64,000 nucleotides of DNA from Mesobacterium_A hydrothermale (GTDB lineage: Bacteria > Pseudomonadota > Alphaproteobacteria > Rhodobacterales > Rhodobacteraceae). Shown in pieces: positions 25,982-33,693 of the stretch (the stretch's first letter is position 1; each line of letters begins with the position of its first letter). A program made the position numbers and the translations under genes. The stretch is taken from assembly GCF_035818635.1 (NCBI RefSeq), contig NZ_JAYLLH010000005.1:1-64000 (forward strand), in the 5' to 3' direction. Below the pieces are notes generated by a model. It made no database searches, was not told the origin of the DNA, and saw only the letters and a list, made by a program, of their open reading frames with translations.

Positions 25982-26506
25982 TCAGGCGGCGTGCGGGGTG
26001 TCGGATTGCGCGATGTCTTTGTGCGCCTTGTCGAAGGCGGCACGCAGGGCGGCCTCTTTCGTGGTGTCCAGATTGGTGCGGATGACATGGCCACCAGCCA
26101 TCCCAAGCCGGTCGATCACCTTGTCGGACGCGTGTTGACGGATCATCATGAACAGCGCGGCCTGGCCGGGTTGCAGGACATTTGCGACGTCTTTCATGAA
26201 ACGGTCGTTGATGCCGTAATCGCTGAGCGCGCCGCTCAGCGCGCCGGCCCCGGCGCCAACCGCGACGCCCAACAGCGGGTTCATGAACAATACCCCGATC
26301 AGCAGACCCCAGAACGCCCCGCCGGATGCGCCGACCGTCCAAAGGTTGACCATCTGGTTCAGCTTGATCTTGCCCTGGTCGTCGGCCACCGCGACGACCG
26401 CGTCGGCAACATCGACAAGGTATTCACCCGCAAGACCGAACAGCGTGTCACGCGCGGCATTGGCCTGGGCTTCGGTTTCGTATCCGATGACGATAAGTTC
26501 GGGCAT
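25982..26506 (-). CDS. DUF1269 family membrane protein
   Basis: 174 residues. The start (MPELIVIGYE) and the order of parts match the DUF1269 family: an N-terminal alpha/beta segment with a D-DAVVAV pattern, a central Gly/Ala-rich membrane hairpin (about 60-95) and a C-terminal alpha/beta segment. A good ribosome site (AAGGA) lies upstream. The biochemical function is not known; members are often linked to envelope or stress regulons. A 7-bp hairpin with a 4-nt loop (26531-26548) lies in the presumed leader. The gene stands alone between emrA and gntR. Confidence 0.8.
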   Translation of the reverse strand: MPELIVIGYETEAQANAARDTLFGLAGEYLVDVADAVVAVADDQGKIKLNQMVNLWTVGASGGAFWGLLIGVLFMNPLLGVAVGAGAGALSGALSDYGINDRFMKDVANVLQPGQAALFMMIRQHASDKVIDRLGMAGGHVIRTNLDTTKEAALRAAFDKAHKDIAQSDTPHAA

Positions 26507-26652
26507 GGTCTTTTCCTTTCACCAAGTGATCGCTGGCACCGGCCAGCGGTTGTCTGATTGGCGAAGGTAGACCACGCAAACCTGTGCCGCCGGTTTCGCG
26601 TGACTTAACTATTTGTGAAAATCGCGGCTTTGGGCGGGTCACCCCGACGCGC

Positions 26653-27414
26653 CTATTCTCCCATGAATCGCTTGGCCAGTTGTGCCTCTTGCGCGACCAT
26701 CATCGCTTCGGCGCCTTCCATGTGCGATGCCATGGTCGCGCGGGCGGCGTCGGCGTCGCCACGTCGCAGGGCATCGACCAGCCGCAGCTGGTGGTCGCGC
26801 CCGCGTTGCCAGAGTTGCAGGTTGGGCGGATCGTAAAGCCGGCGGTATACGGTCAAGTCGGTCAGGATGCGCGCCATGAAGGCAATCACGAATCCCATCA
26901 GACGGTTGCCGGAAAAATCAGAAAGCCGGGCGTGGAATTCCAGCGATGCGATGTGTTGTTCCTTTTCTTCGTCGGCCGATCGCGCCGGGGTCGGGTAGCG
27001 TTCGGCCAGCGCCTGCAATTCATCCAGTTGCGCGGGGGTCAGGTGGCCGGCAAGGCTGGCGGCCATTTCCGGCTCCAGCACGCGGCGCATCTGATAGATG
27101 TCGGCCAGCGACAGGTCCTGGAAATAGAAGTAATTCGCCAACAGCGACTTCGCCCGATCCGCCGACACCTTGCCGACAAAGCTGCCGCCGCCGGGGCCGG
27201 TGCGGGTGACGATAAGCCCCTGCGCCTCAAGGATCCGCATCGCTTCGCGTACAGTCCCCTTGGACACTGCGAACAGCGTGATCATTTCGGATTCATTCGG
27301 CAGCTTGTCGCCTTGCTTCAGGTCGCGTTCAACGACCCATTGCTTGATTTCGTCGGCCACCCGCACCGGGCGGGACCGCCGGGGTTTGGGCGCTGCGTCG
27401 AGGGTTCCGTCCAT
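26653..27414 (-). CDS. GntR-family transcriptional regulator, FadR (FCD) subfamily
   Basis: 253 residues from the preferred ATG at 27414, which has GAGG five bases upstream; an in-frame ATG at 27435 lacks such a site. The N-terminus carries a winged helix (LPNESEMITLFAVSKGTVRE, then AMRILEAQGLI), and the rest is the helical FCD ligand domain (RRVLEPEMAA, later H-xxF-H motifs such as LEFHARL and DHQLRLVDAL). It is divergent from the amidohydrolase gene and probably represses it and itself, because two near-identical palindromes lie in the shared 90-bp gap. The effector is probably a substrate of that enzyme (inference). Confidence 0.9.
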   Translation of the reverse strand: MDGTLDAAPKPRRSRPVRVADEIKQWVVERDLKQGDKLPNESEMITLFAVSKGTVREAMRILEAQGLIVTRTGPGGGSFVGKVSADRAKSLLANYFYFQDLSLADIYQMRRVLEPEMAASLAGHLTPAQLDELQALAERYPTPARSADEEKEQHIASLEFHARLSDFSGNRLMGFVIAFMARILTDLTVYRRLYDPPNLQLWQRGRDHQLRLVDALRRGDADAARATMASHMEGAEAMMVAQEAQLAKRFMGE

Positions 27415-27428
27415 ACTTGCCTCGGTTA

Positions 27429-27440
27429 TTATCATGACAA
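27429..27440. promoter_or_regulatory. GntR operator candidate 1 (TTATCATGACAA)
   Basis: A 12-bp palindrome with one mismatch, identical in 11 of 12 positions to the perfect site at 27481-27492. It overlaps the expected transcription start of gntR, just downstream of the TATAAT box at 27443-27448 (minus strand), which suits autorepression. Confidence 0.6.
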
Positions 27441-27442
27441 AA

Positions 27443-27448
27443 ATTATA
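27443..27448 (-). promoter_or_regulatory. -10 box (TATAAT) for gntR
   Basis: On the minus strand the sequence reads a consensus TATAAT, with TACACA 17 bp upstream as a weak -35 (4 of 6 matches). It precedes the chosen gntR start by about 30 bp. Confidence 0.45.
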
Positions 27449-27478
27449 GACTTGGGATCCGCGGCTGTGTAGATCCAA

Positions 27479-27494
27479 ATTTATCATGATAAAT
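27479..27494. promoter_or_regulatory. GntR operator candidate 2 (perfect 16-bp palindrome)
   Basis: ATTTATCATGATAAAT is a perfect 16-bp palindrome just 5' of the amidohydrolase ribosome site (GAGGG, 27496-27500) and 12 bp before its ATG. Its centre is 52 bp, about five helical turns, from the centre of the related site at 27429-27440. Confidence 0.65.
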
Positions 27495-27505
27495 CGAGGG
27501 TCAAT

Positions 27506-28717
27506 ATGGACTGGGGCCGCGAAGCCGAAGACCGCCTGAACCGCATTGCCCGATGCAGCTTGCCGGGGGCAGGGATCACGCGGTTTCCGTTCACAGACGA
27601 GCATCGCGCAGCGCTTGAGGAAATCAAGAGCTGGATGTTGCGCGCCGGAATGACGACCCGGCTGGATGCGGCGGCAACGCTGGTGGGCCGCGCCGGGACG
27701 GGCGACAAGGTTTTCCTGATCGGATCGCACCAGGACAGCGTGCGCGATGGCGGGCGCTATGATGGAATCATGGGCATCGTGATCGGTTCTCTTGCGGTCG
27801 AGAAACTGAAAGCCGAAGGCAAGGACCTTGCCGTCGCGGTCGAGGTGCTTGCCTTCGCTGACGAAGAGGGTGTGACGTTTCCCACCGCGCTTTTGGGCCC
27901 AAGGGCGCTGGCGGGAACGGTGGATCCGGCGGTTTTGTCGATGACCGACCGTACCGGCGAAACCTTGCGCGATGCGTTGAACCGGTTCGGAGCCGATGCC
28001 CAAGGCATTGCGGCGCTGGCGCGCGATCCGGGCAACGTTGTCGGGTATCTCGAAGTGCACATCGAGCAGGGCCCCGCGCTGGAACAGGCAGATGCGGCGC
28101 TGGGGGTGGTCACCGGCATCTGCGGGATCGAGCGCAACACGGTGGTGTTCGAGGGCGACACCGGCCATGCCGGGACCGTGCCGATGGAGTCGCGGCGCGA
28201 TGCGCTGGTGGCAGCGTCCGATTTCATCGCGGCGGTGCATGACAGCGCCTGCCGGATCGACGGCCTGCGCGCCACGATCGGCGCGTTGACCTTGCATCCC
28301 GGCGTTGCCAACGCGATTCCGTCGCGGGTTGAGTTGGTGCTGGAAATCCGCTCGCTTCTGGATATGGATCGGGAACGCTTTGCCGTCGACGCGGTGAAGG
28401 CCGGAGCCGAAATCGGCGACCGGCGCAACGTGGCGTTTTCCATGCACCGCAGCTACCAGCAGCCTGCCGTGCCGGCTGATGCGATGCTGGTCGACGCGCT
28501 GGACCAGGCCTGTCAATCGGTCTGCCCCACGGTGCCCCGCCTGCCCTCGGGGGCGACGCATGACGCCTCGGCCATGGCGGATCTGTGCCCGATGGCAATG
28601 CTGTTCGTACGTTGCCGGGGCGGGCTGAGCCACCGGCCCGAAGAATACGCCAGCCCCGAAGACATGGCGGCGGCGGTTTCCGCAACCGCTGCGTTCTTGT
28701 CGGCGCTGGCGGGGTGA
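27506..28717 (+). CDS. M20-family amidase: allantoate / N-carbamoyl-L-amino-acid amidohydrolase
   Basis: 403 residues, the family's normal length. Binuclear metal ligands are visible: H75 and D86 (GSHQDSV, DGIMG), E120/E121 (ADEEG), H185 (LEVHIEQG) and the dimer-region H221 (GHAGTVPM). The enzyme hydrolyses a ureido or carbamoyl group of allantoate, ureidoglycolate or an N-carbamoyl amino acid in nitrogen salvage; which one cannot be told from sequence. Ribosome site GAGGG precedes the ATG. It is controlled in all likelihood by the divergent GntR protein. No other purine- or hydantoin-degradation genes flank it. Confidence 0.85.
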   Translation: MDWGREAEDRLNRIARCSLPGAGITRFPFTDEHRAALEEIKSWMLRAGMTTRLDAAATLVGRAGTGDKVFLIGSHQDSVRDGGRYDGIMGIVIGSLAVEKLKAEGKDLAVAVEVLAFADEEGVTFPTALLGPRALAGTVDPAVLSMTDRTGETLRDALNRFGADAQGIAALARDPGNVVGYLEVHIEQGPALEQADAALGVVTGICGIERNTVVFEGDTGHAGTVPMESRRDALVAASDFIAAVHDSACRIDGLRATIGALTLHPGVANAIPSRVELVLEIRSLLDMDRERFAVDAVKAGAEIGDRRNVAFSMHRSYQQPAVPADAMLVDALDQACQSVCPTVPRLPSGATHDASAMADLCPMAMLFVRCRGGLSHRPEEYASPEDMAAAVSATAAFLSALAG

Positions 28718-28809
28718 TCCGGCTTACAGCTTTGTAAACCCGGGGTGAGGACGCCGACAAAACCATCCCCTATCTCTGTCGTCACAGACCAAACCCGAAG
28801 GAGGGGGGC

Positions 28810-30090
28810 ATGACACAGAGAACGACAAAACCGAACGTGTTGATTCTGGGCGGCAACTTTGCCGGTCTGGGCGCGGCACAGAAGATCCGGGACTACGCCG
28901 GGGACGCGGTAGAGATCACGGTGATCGACCGAAAGGCTTACCTTGACTACATCCCGAATATCCCGCTGGAAATCTTCGAAGGCCGCGACCCAGCGGTGAC
29001 CATGCACATGCCGCTGATCGAAGCGCTGGCCAAGGATGACGTGCATTTCGAACAAGCCGAAGTGGTGGCGCTGGATGTTGGCGCCCGGACGGTGACACTG
29101 CGTCCGAACGAACGGCCCGGTTCGCCCTGCTACAAGAAAACCTATGACAAGCTGGTGATCGCGCTGGGTGCCCGGCTGGCCTATGATGAAATCGAGGGCT
29201 TTGCCGACTATGGGCATACGGTTTCCGATGCCTGGCACGCCAACCGGCTGATCGACTACCTGAAGAACGACTACAAGGGCGGGCATATCGCCATCGGCTC
29301 TGCCCGGTTTGAACAGGGTGCGCGTGGACGCCCGGACTGGCTGCCCACGGCGCTGGCCGCATGTGAAGGTCCGCCGGTGGAACTTGCCTTGTCGCTGGCC
29401 CACTGGCTGGAAACCAATGACAAGGGTGGGGCCAAGAACATCACCTTATTCACCCCCGCCGAATTGATTGCCGAGGACGCCGGCGAAAAGGTTGTGCATC
29501 AGTTGCTGGAGGCGGCCGGGCAAATGGGCTTTGGCTACATGAACAACACCAAGGACATCGTCCGCATCACCAAGACCGGGATCGAATTCGCCAACGGCGA
29601 GGCGCTGGAAACAGAACTGAACATCGTTTTCCCGAACTGGAAACCGCACGGCTTTCTGCGCGGGTTGCCGATTTCCGACGAGGTCGGGTTCATCGTTACC
29701 GGTATGGACATGCGCAACCCCGACTACCCGGATGTGTTTGCCTGCGGTGACGCGGCGGCGCTGACGGTGCCCAAACTGGGGGCCATCGGTCACCAGGAAA
29801 CCGACGTGGTCGGCCGCCAGATCGCCAAGGATGTTGGCCGTATGGCCCCGGCCGAAGCCGACAAGGGCTGGTCGCCCGAGGTGCTGTGCATCGGTGACAT
29901 GGGTGGTGGCAAGGCGTTCTATATTCACGCCGATTCCTGGTTCGGTGGCAAAATTCAGGAATTGCGGATGGGCCGCCTGCCCTATGCCCAGAAGGTTGCC
30001 TACAAGGAAATGTTCTTTCGCAAACATGGCCGGGTGCCCAACTGGGGGCTGCCCTTTGCCAAGTGGACCGCGGAACAGATCGCGGTTTGA
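28810..30090 (+). CDS. SQR-like FAD-dependent pyridine nucleotide-disulfide oxidoreductase
   Basis: 426 residues with an N-terminal FAD-binding loop (GGNFAGLG, 14-21), a second flavin motif (DVFACGDAAA, about 308-317) and the VPKLG-H-E segment typical of sulfide:quinone reductases and type II NADH dehydrogenases. Cysteines at 107, 185 (AACEGPP) and 360 (LCIGDMGGG) are placed much like the redox cysteines of SQR, so a membrane-associated sulfide or sulfane-sulfur:quinone oxidoreductase is the best guess; a related flavoprotein of unknown substrate is the alternative. A very strong ribosome site (AAGGAGGGGGG) precedes ATG. No sulfur-oxidation genes are beside it. Confidence 0.75.
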   Translation: MTQRTTKPNVLILGGNFAGLGAAQKIRDYAGDAVEITVIDRKAYLDYIPNIPLEIFEGRDPAVTMHMPLIEALAKDDVHFEQAEVVALDVGARTVTLRPNERPGSPCYKKTYDKLVIALGARLAYDEIEGFADYGHTVSDAWHANRLIDYLKNDYKGGHIAIGSARFEQGARGRPDWLPTALAACEGPPVELALSLAHWLETNDKGGAKNITLFTPAELIAEDAGEKVVHQLLEAAGQMGFGYMNNTKDIVRITKTGIEFANGEALETELNIVFPNWKPHGFLRGLPISDEVGFIVTGMDMRNPDYPDVFACGDAAALTVPKLGAIGHQETDVVGRQIAKDVGRMAPAEADKGWSPEVLCIGDMGGGKAFYIHADSWFGGKIQELRMGRLPYAQKVAYKEMFFRKHGRVPNWGLPFAKWTAEQIAV

Positions 30091-30111
30091 TCCCAAGGTT
30101 GGCGCGGATGC

Positions 30112-30720
30112 TCAGGTCCGCGCCACCTGCGCGCCGCGGGTCATCGACAGGACCAGCGCCGCGACTTCGTCCCGCAGGTGATCCAGCGGGACGCCGACGA
30201 ATTTCCCCTGCAATGCCAGTTGAACCACCCCGTGCACAGCGGCAAAGGTTGTTCGTGCCCGAAGCGTGAGGGCGGTCTTGTCCAGATCGGGGCGCAATTG
30301 CCGGAGCGGGGGAATGATCACCTCGATCAGGACGGCGTGGTCGCGTTTGTGCCAATCGGGAATCTCGCGCCCTTCGGGCAGGCGGTGTTCGAACAGCGCG
30401 ATCCAGAGCCGCCGGTTTTCGCAGGCAAAGCCGACATAAGCCGCGGCAAGCGCCTGCATCGTGTCGTCTGCCGTGTCCGCGGGCTCTGCTGCTGACAACA
30501 GTGTCTTTCCCAGCCGGGTCAGTGTGCGCGAATTGACGTGTAGCACCAGCATATCAAGGTCTTCTACCGCGTTGTATAGCGCGCCAAGGGCACACCCGGC
30601 CTCTGCCGTGATGTCGCGTGCCTTGAGCCCCGCCAGCCCCTTTTCCGCGATTTGCCGTTCTGCCGCCGCGATCAGGCGGTTGCGCAGGTCGGCACGCTTT
30701 TCTTCTCGATTGTTTTTCAT
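30112..30720 (-). CDS. TetR-family transcriptional regulator
   Basis: 202 residues. The N-terminal helix-turn-helix is clear (RDITAEAGCALGALYNAVEDLD, about residues 39-60) after a lysine/arginine-rich start. The C-terminal part is a helical ligand/dimer domain resembling the WHG or TetR_C_33 type. It is divergent from the pspA-yiaA operon, and the 106-bp gap contains three copies of TGAAC-N3-GTTCA, one of which lies 20-32 bp before this gene, so control of both itself and the operon is likely. Confidence 0.88.
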   Translation of the reverse strand: MKNNREEKRADLRNRLIAAAERQIAEKGLAGLKARDITAEAGCALGALYNAVEDLDMLVLHVNSRTLTRLGKTLLSAAEPADTADDTMQALAAAYVGFACENRRLWIALFEHRLPEGREIPDWHKRDHAVLIEVIIPPLRQLRPDLDKTALTLRARTTFAAVHGVVQLALQGKFVGVPLDHLRDEVAALVLSMTRGAQVART

Positions 30721-30739
30721 CGGCCTTCCGATTGTTTCT

Positions 30740-30809
30740 TGAACGTTGTTCAGAAAGCTATTGAACGCTGTTCACGAATTCCTTACATAGGGTTCATGAA
30801 CAACGTTCA
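30740..30809. promoter_or_regulatory. Three TetR operator candidates TGAAC-N3-GTTCA
   Basis: Perfect 5-bp inverted arms with a 3-bp spacer occur at 30740-30752, 30762-30774 and 30797-30809. An extra half-site at 30792-30796 makes GTTCATGAAC with the third copy. Copy 2 overlaps the -35 box of the pspA-like gene and copy 3 lies just past its -10 box, a layout expected for repression. Confidence 0.7.
30761..30789 (+). promoter_or_regulatory. Sigma-70-type promoter of the pspA-like operon
   Basis: TTGAAC (30761-30766) and TACATA (30784-30789) are separated by 17 bp, ending about 37 bp before the ATG at 30827. Both boxes are embedded among the palindromes described for the divergent TetR regulator. 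Confidence 0.5.
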
Positions 30810-30826
30810 TAAACCAGGAGCCCAAG

Positions 30827-31504
30827 ATGTTCAAGCTGATGACCACATTGATCCGAGGCCGCGCGACTGATGCGGCGGACCAGTTTACTGATGCCAACGC
30901 ACTGACGATCCTGCGTCAGCAACTTCGCGATGCGGCGGATGGCGTCACCCGCGCCAAGCACTCTGTTGCGGTGGTGATGGCCTATGCCAGCCGCGAACGC
31001 AGCACGGCGGAACGTATTGCAGCACAGTTGGCTGACCTTGAATCCCGCGCGGTCGAAGCGCTGAAAAAAGACCGCGACGATCTTGCAATGGAAGCGGCGT
31101 CGGCCATTGCTAACCTGGAGGAAGAACAGGCGGCCACCGAAAAGGCGATGCTGCATTACGACACCGAAACCCGCCGTCTGCGCGAACAGTTGTCGCTGGC
31201 CGAACACCGCCTGCGGTCGCTGCAACGTGGCAAGCAGATCGCGGATGCGGCGCAGCGCACCCAGAAACTGCGCGGCACCATGCCCGACGGTGTCATCAAC
31301 AGCTTGCGCGATGCCGAGGAAACGTTGGCCCGGCTGCAAGCGCGTCAGGCCCATGCCGAAAGCATCGAAACAGCGATGACCGAACTGAACAGCACCTCCA
31401 GCGCGCAGGCCACCAGCGACAAGTTGGCCGCCGCAGGTTGTGGTGCGCCCCTGCGCAGCGAAGCTGCGAACGTGATCGAACGGCTGCGCGCCCGCGTCGC
31501 CTGA
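30827..31504 (+). CDS. pspA: PspA/IM30-family membrane stress protein
   Basis: 225 residues, almost entirely charged helix with Ala/Glu/Gln/Arg heptads, the hallmark of the ESCRT-III-related PspA/Vipp1 family. It begins with a short amphipathic helix (MFKLMTTLIRGRATDAADQF). The protein would bind stressed inner membrane from the cytoplasmic side. It is the first gene of an operon with the YiaA-like and DUF4105 genes and is under a TetR-type regulator, not the PspF/sigma-54 system known from enterobacteria. Ribosome site AGGAG lies at 30815-30819. Confidence 0.85.
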   Translation: MFKLMTTLIRGRATDAADQFTDANALTILRQQLRDAADGVTRAKHSVAVVMAYASRERSTAERIAAQLADLESRAVEALKKDRDDLAMEAASAIANLEEEQAATEKAMLHYDTETRRLREQLSLAEHRLRSLQRGKQIADAAQRTQKLRGTMPDGVINSLRDAEETLARLQARQAHAESIETAMTELNSTSSAQATSDKLAAAGCGAPLRSEAANVIERLRARVA

Positions 31505-31550
31505 CCCCGTATTGCCAAACTGACCCAATCCCGAACAAAGGACCAAGACC

Positions 31551-31835
31551 ATGAACACCTATACCCCCAAAGTATCGTCCGCCTGGAACATCTTTACCTA
31601 TGCCAATTTCATCATCGCGGCGCTGATGATGGCCGGCGGGATCTATTCGCTTGAAGCCAGCTTTTCGGCCAAAGGCTACTATGCGATGGCGGCGCTGATG
31701 CTGGTCTATTCCACCGCGTCGATCACCAAGGCCCTGCGCGACAAGGAAGAATCGGACCGAATTTACAACAAGCTGGAAGACGCCAAGACCGAACGGATGC
31801 TGGCCGAAGTGTCGACCAAGGACGACTACTACTGA
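31551..31835 (+). CDS. YiaA/YiaB two-helix domain inner-membrane protein
   Basis: 94 residues with two transmembrane helices (about 15-34 and 42-60) followed by the conserved TKALRDKEE segment of the YiaAB family and a charged cytoplasmic tail. Function of the family is not established. It sits 46 bp after pspA with its own ribosome site (AAAGGA). Neighbourhood with pspA suggests a membrane-integrity role and possible docking of PspA (inference). Confidence 0.75.
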   Translation: MNTYTPKVSSAWNIFTYANFIIAALMMAGGIYSLEASFSAKGYYAMAALMLVYSTASITKALRDKEESDRIYNKLEDAKTERMLAEVSTKDDYY

Positions 31836-31907
31836 TCCGGGTTGACGACCCCTTAACCGCGCGGGCGACGATTGCCCGCGCGACCGTTCCCTGAAAGGAT
31901 TGCCGCC

Positions 31908-32882
31908 ATGACCCGCGTTTTCAGTTTCCTTCTTCATTCCGTATTCGGCCTGCTGGTTCTGGCCGGGGCCGCGTGGTCGGCCACCGCGATCTGGCTGCAC
32001 ATGGAAGGGATGTTGCGCATCCTGGCACTGGCCGGTCTGACGGTCGCCGTGGTCGGCGCGGCGCTGGCACGGCGGCGGTCGCGCTGGATGGGATGGGCAG
32101 TGTTCGGTGTTGTAGTGCTGACCGTAGGCGGCTGGTATCAGACCATCACACCCAGCCAGAGCCGCGACTGGGCGGTGGACGTGGCGCGCGGGGTCAAGGC
32201 GCAGGTCGATGGCGACCGCGTGACGCTGCGCGATCTGCGGGATTTCGACTGGCGCTCGGAAACCGAGGCAGAGCCGCGCTGGATCAGCCGTGACTTCGAC
32301 CTGACCAAGTTGCAAAGCCTGGACATGCTGACCTCGGTCTGGGCCAACCCGGATATCGCGCACCTGTTGGTCAGCTTTGGCTTTGAAGATGGCGAACAGG
32401 TTGTTTTCTCGGTCGAAATCCGACGCGAGGCGGGTGAGAGCTTTAACGAGATCGGCGGGTTCTTCCGGCAGTTCGAACTGGTCCTGATCGGCGCGACGGA
32501 AGACGATATCGTCAAGCTGCGCACCAATTTTCGCAAGGAGGATGTCAGCCTTTACCCCGTGCGCCTTTCGCCCGAACAGATGCGCGAGATGTTCATGGCT
32601 TACGTCGAACTGGCACAGGATCTGGACCGCGACCCGGCGTTTTACAACACGCTGACGGCCAATTGCACAACGGTGGTTTACCAGCTGGCGAAGGTGTTGA
32701 AATCCGACCTGCCGCTGGACCGGGAACTGGTGCTGTCGGGGCGTCTGCCGGAATACCTGAATCAGTTCGGGGTGATGGACGATGGCGACGCGATCCGCGA
32801 CCGCAAGATTGCGGGGATTTCAGAGCGCGCGCAGGGCTGGAAACCGGGGCAGGACTTTTCTGCGGTGATCCGGGGGCGCTGA
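31908..32882 (+). CDS. DUF4105 (Lnb-type) membrane protein
   Basis: 324 residues from ATG 31908, which has AAAGGA at 31894-31899; an earlier in-frame start at 31872 has none. Three N-terminal transmembrane segments (about 7-28, 33-50, 62-80) are followed by a periplasmic domain. The core contains VVFSVEIRRE and an ANCTT motif with a candidate catalytic cysteine, the pattern of DUF4105 proteins, which resemble thiol (NlpC/P60-like) hydrolases. It is the third gene of the TetR-controlled pspA unit. Substrate unknown; cell-envelope hydrolysis is a guess. Confidence 0.8.
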   Translation: MTRVFSFLLHSVFGLLVLAGAAWSATAIWLHMEGMLRILALAGLTVAVVGAALARRRSRWMGWAVFGVVVLTVGGWYQTITPSQSRDWAVDVARGVKAQVDGDRVTLRDLRDFDWRSETEAEPRWISRDFDLTKLQSLDMLTSVWANPDIAHLLVSFGFEDGEQVVFSVEIRREAGESFNEIGGFFRQFELVLIGATEDDIVKLRTNFRKEDVSLYPVRLSPEQMREMFMAYVELAQDLDRDPAFYNTLTANCTTVVYQLAKVLKSDLPLDRELVLSGRLPEYLNQFGVMDDGDAIRDRKIAGISERAQGWKPGQDFSAVIRGR

Positions 32883-32923
32883 GAAAAGTGTTTTATATCA
32901 ACAAGTCGCGGGTGTTCTGACCG

Positions 32924-33640
32924 TCAGGGTGCCAGCTTTGCGACTTTCATCCGGTTGTAGAACGGAAGGGTTTCTTCCAGCAGGGGCAGAAGGGCAGCGT
33001 CAAGCTTTGGCAGGGGGCCTTCGGGACCGGCGAACCCGGTGCTGGCATGGACAGATCTGTACCAATGCGGGGCCCAGACACCGTCGGCCGGATGGCCCCC
33101 GGCGGGCCAGTTCAGCATCGCGGGATCGAAGGGCAGGCCAATGGCAGCACAGAGTTTACCCAGCATCTTTGCCGGGTCGTCACGGATGTCGGCACTGTCG
33201 ATCACGACCGGGGATTGCCCCAGCGACAGGCAGTGATCGTAGAGTTCCGCCTGCAGGCGAAAGCCCACGTCATCGGCGGTCAAATCCTTGTAACCTTTTG
33301 CAAAACTGGCGATCACACGGGCCGGGTGACGGATCAGGAAGACGTTCACGCAGTCGGCCATGAACCCGCGCGGAATCCCGGGGATCATGTGCTGGCACAT
33401 GTGCTTGTGATAGGCGTGGCGGCCTTCGGGCAGGGGGGCAAGAAGCTGTGCCGCGACGTCCTCTGGCCCGTCCTGACGGCTTTCCAGGACCTTTGCCCGC
33501 ATTGGATGAGTCAATCCGGTCAGGCGCAGGTAGGGGCCATAGAACGGCTCGTCGATCACGGTGAAATCGGGCCGGTTTCCAAAGGCATACATCAGAGCCG
33601 TCGAAAGGTTGCGCGGGCCGGACCACATGGCGATTTTCAT
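32924..33640 (-). CDS. Sulfotransferase-fold protein paired with class IV aminotransferase
   Basis: 238 residues from ATG 33640 (AGGA 8 nt upstream); an in-frame ATG at 33676 is less likely because it overlaps an 11-bp repeat array. The start KIAMWSGPRNLSTALMYAF matches a PAPS 5'-phosphosulfate loop, and VNVFLIRHPARVIASF matches the 3'-phosphate loop of sulfotransferases. It lies 45 bp downstream of the aminotransferase gene on the same strand, so the two may act in one pathway. The acceptor is unknown; the protein could also be a non-catalytic or kinase-like P-loop relative. Confidence 0.7.
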   Translation of the reverse strand: MKIAMWSGPRNLSTALMYAFGNRPDFTVIDEPFYGPYLRLTGLTHPMRAKVLESRQDGPEDVAAQLLAPLPEGRHAYHKHMCQHMIPGIPRGFMADCVNVFLIRHPARVIASFAKGYKDLTADDVGFRLQAELYDHCLSLGQSPVVIDSADIRDDPAKMLGKLCAAIGLPFDPAMLNWPAGGHPADGVWAPHWYRSVHASTGFAGPEGPLPKLDAALLPLLEETLPFYNRMKVAKLAP

Positions 33641-33652
33641 CGGGCACATCCT

Positions 33653-33693
33653 ATGCACAAACCATGCACATCGCATGCATACGCGCTATGCAT
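33653..33693. repeat. 11-bp-phased ATGCA(C/T)A repeats, locus 1
   Basis: ATGCA begins at 33653, 33664 and 33675 (11-bp steps) and again at 33688 inside the end of the aminotransferase gene. The central stretch ATGCACATCGCATGCATA closely matches the array at 63330-63372. It sits immediately upstream of the sulfotransferase-like gene on the minus strand. Confidence 0.7.

Noticed and set aside
28719..28743. Imperfect inverted repeat after the amidohydrolase gene (TTACA-GCTT-TGTAA flanked by CCGG)
   Set aside because: Stem has an internal mismatch and no T-run follows; not convincing as a terminator.
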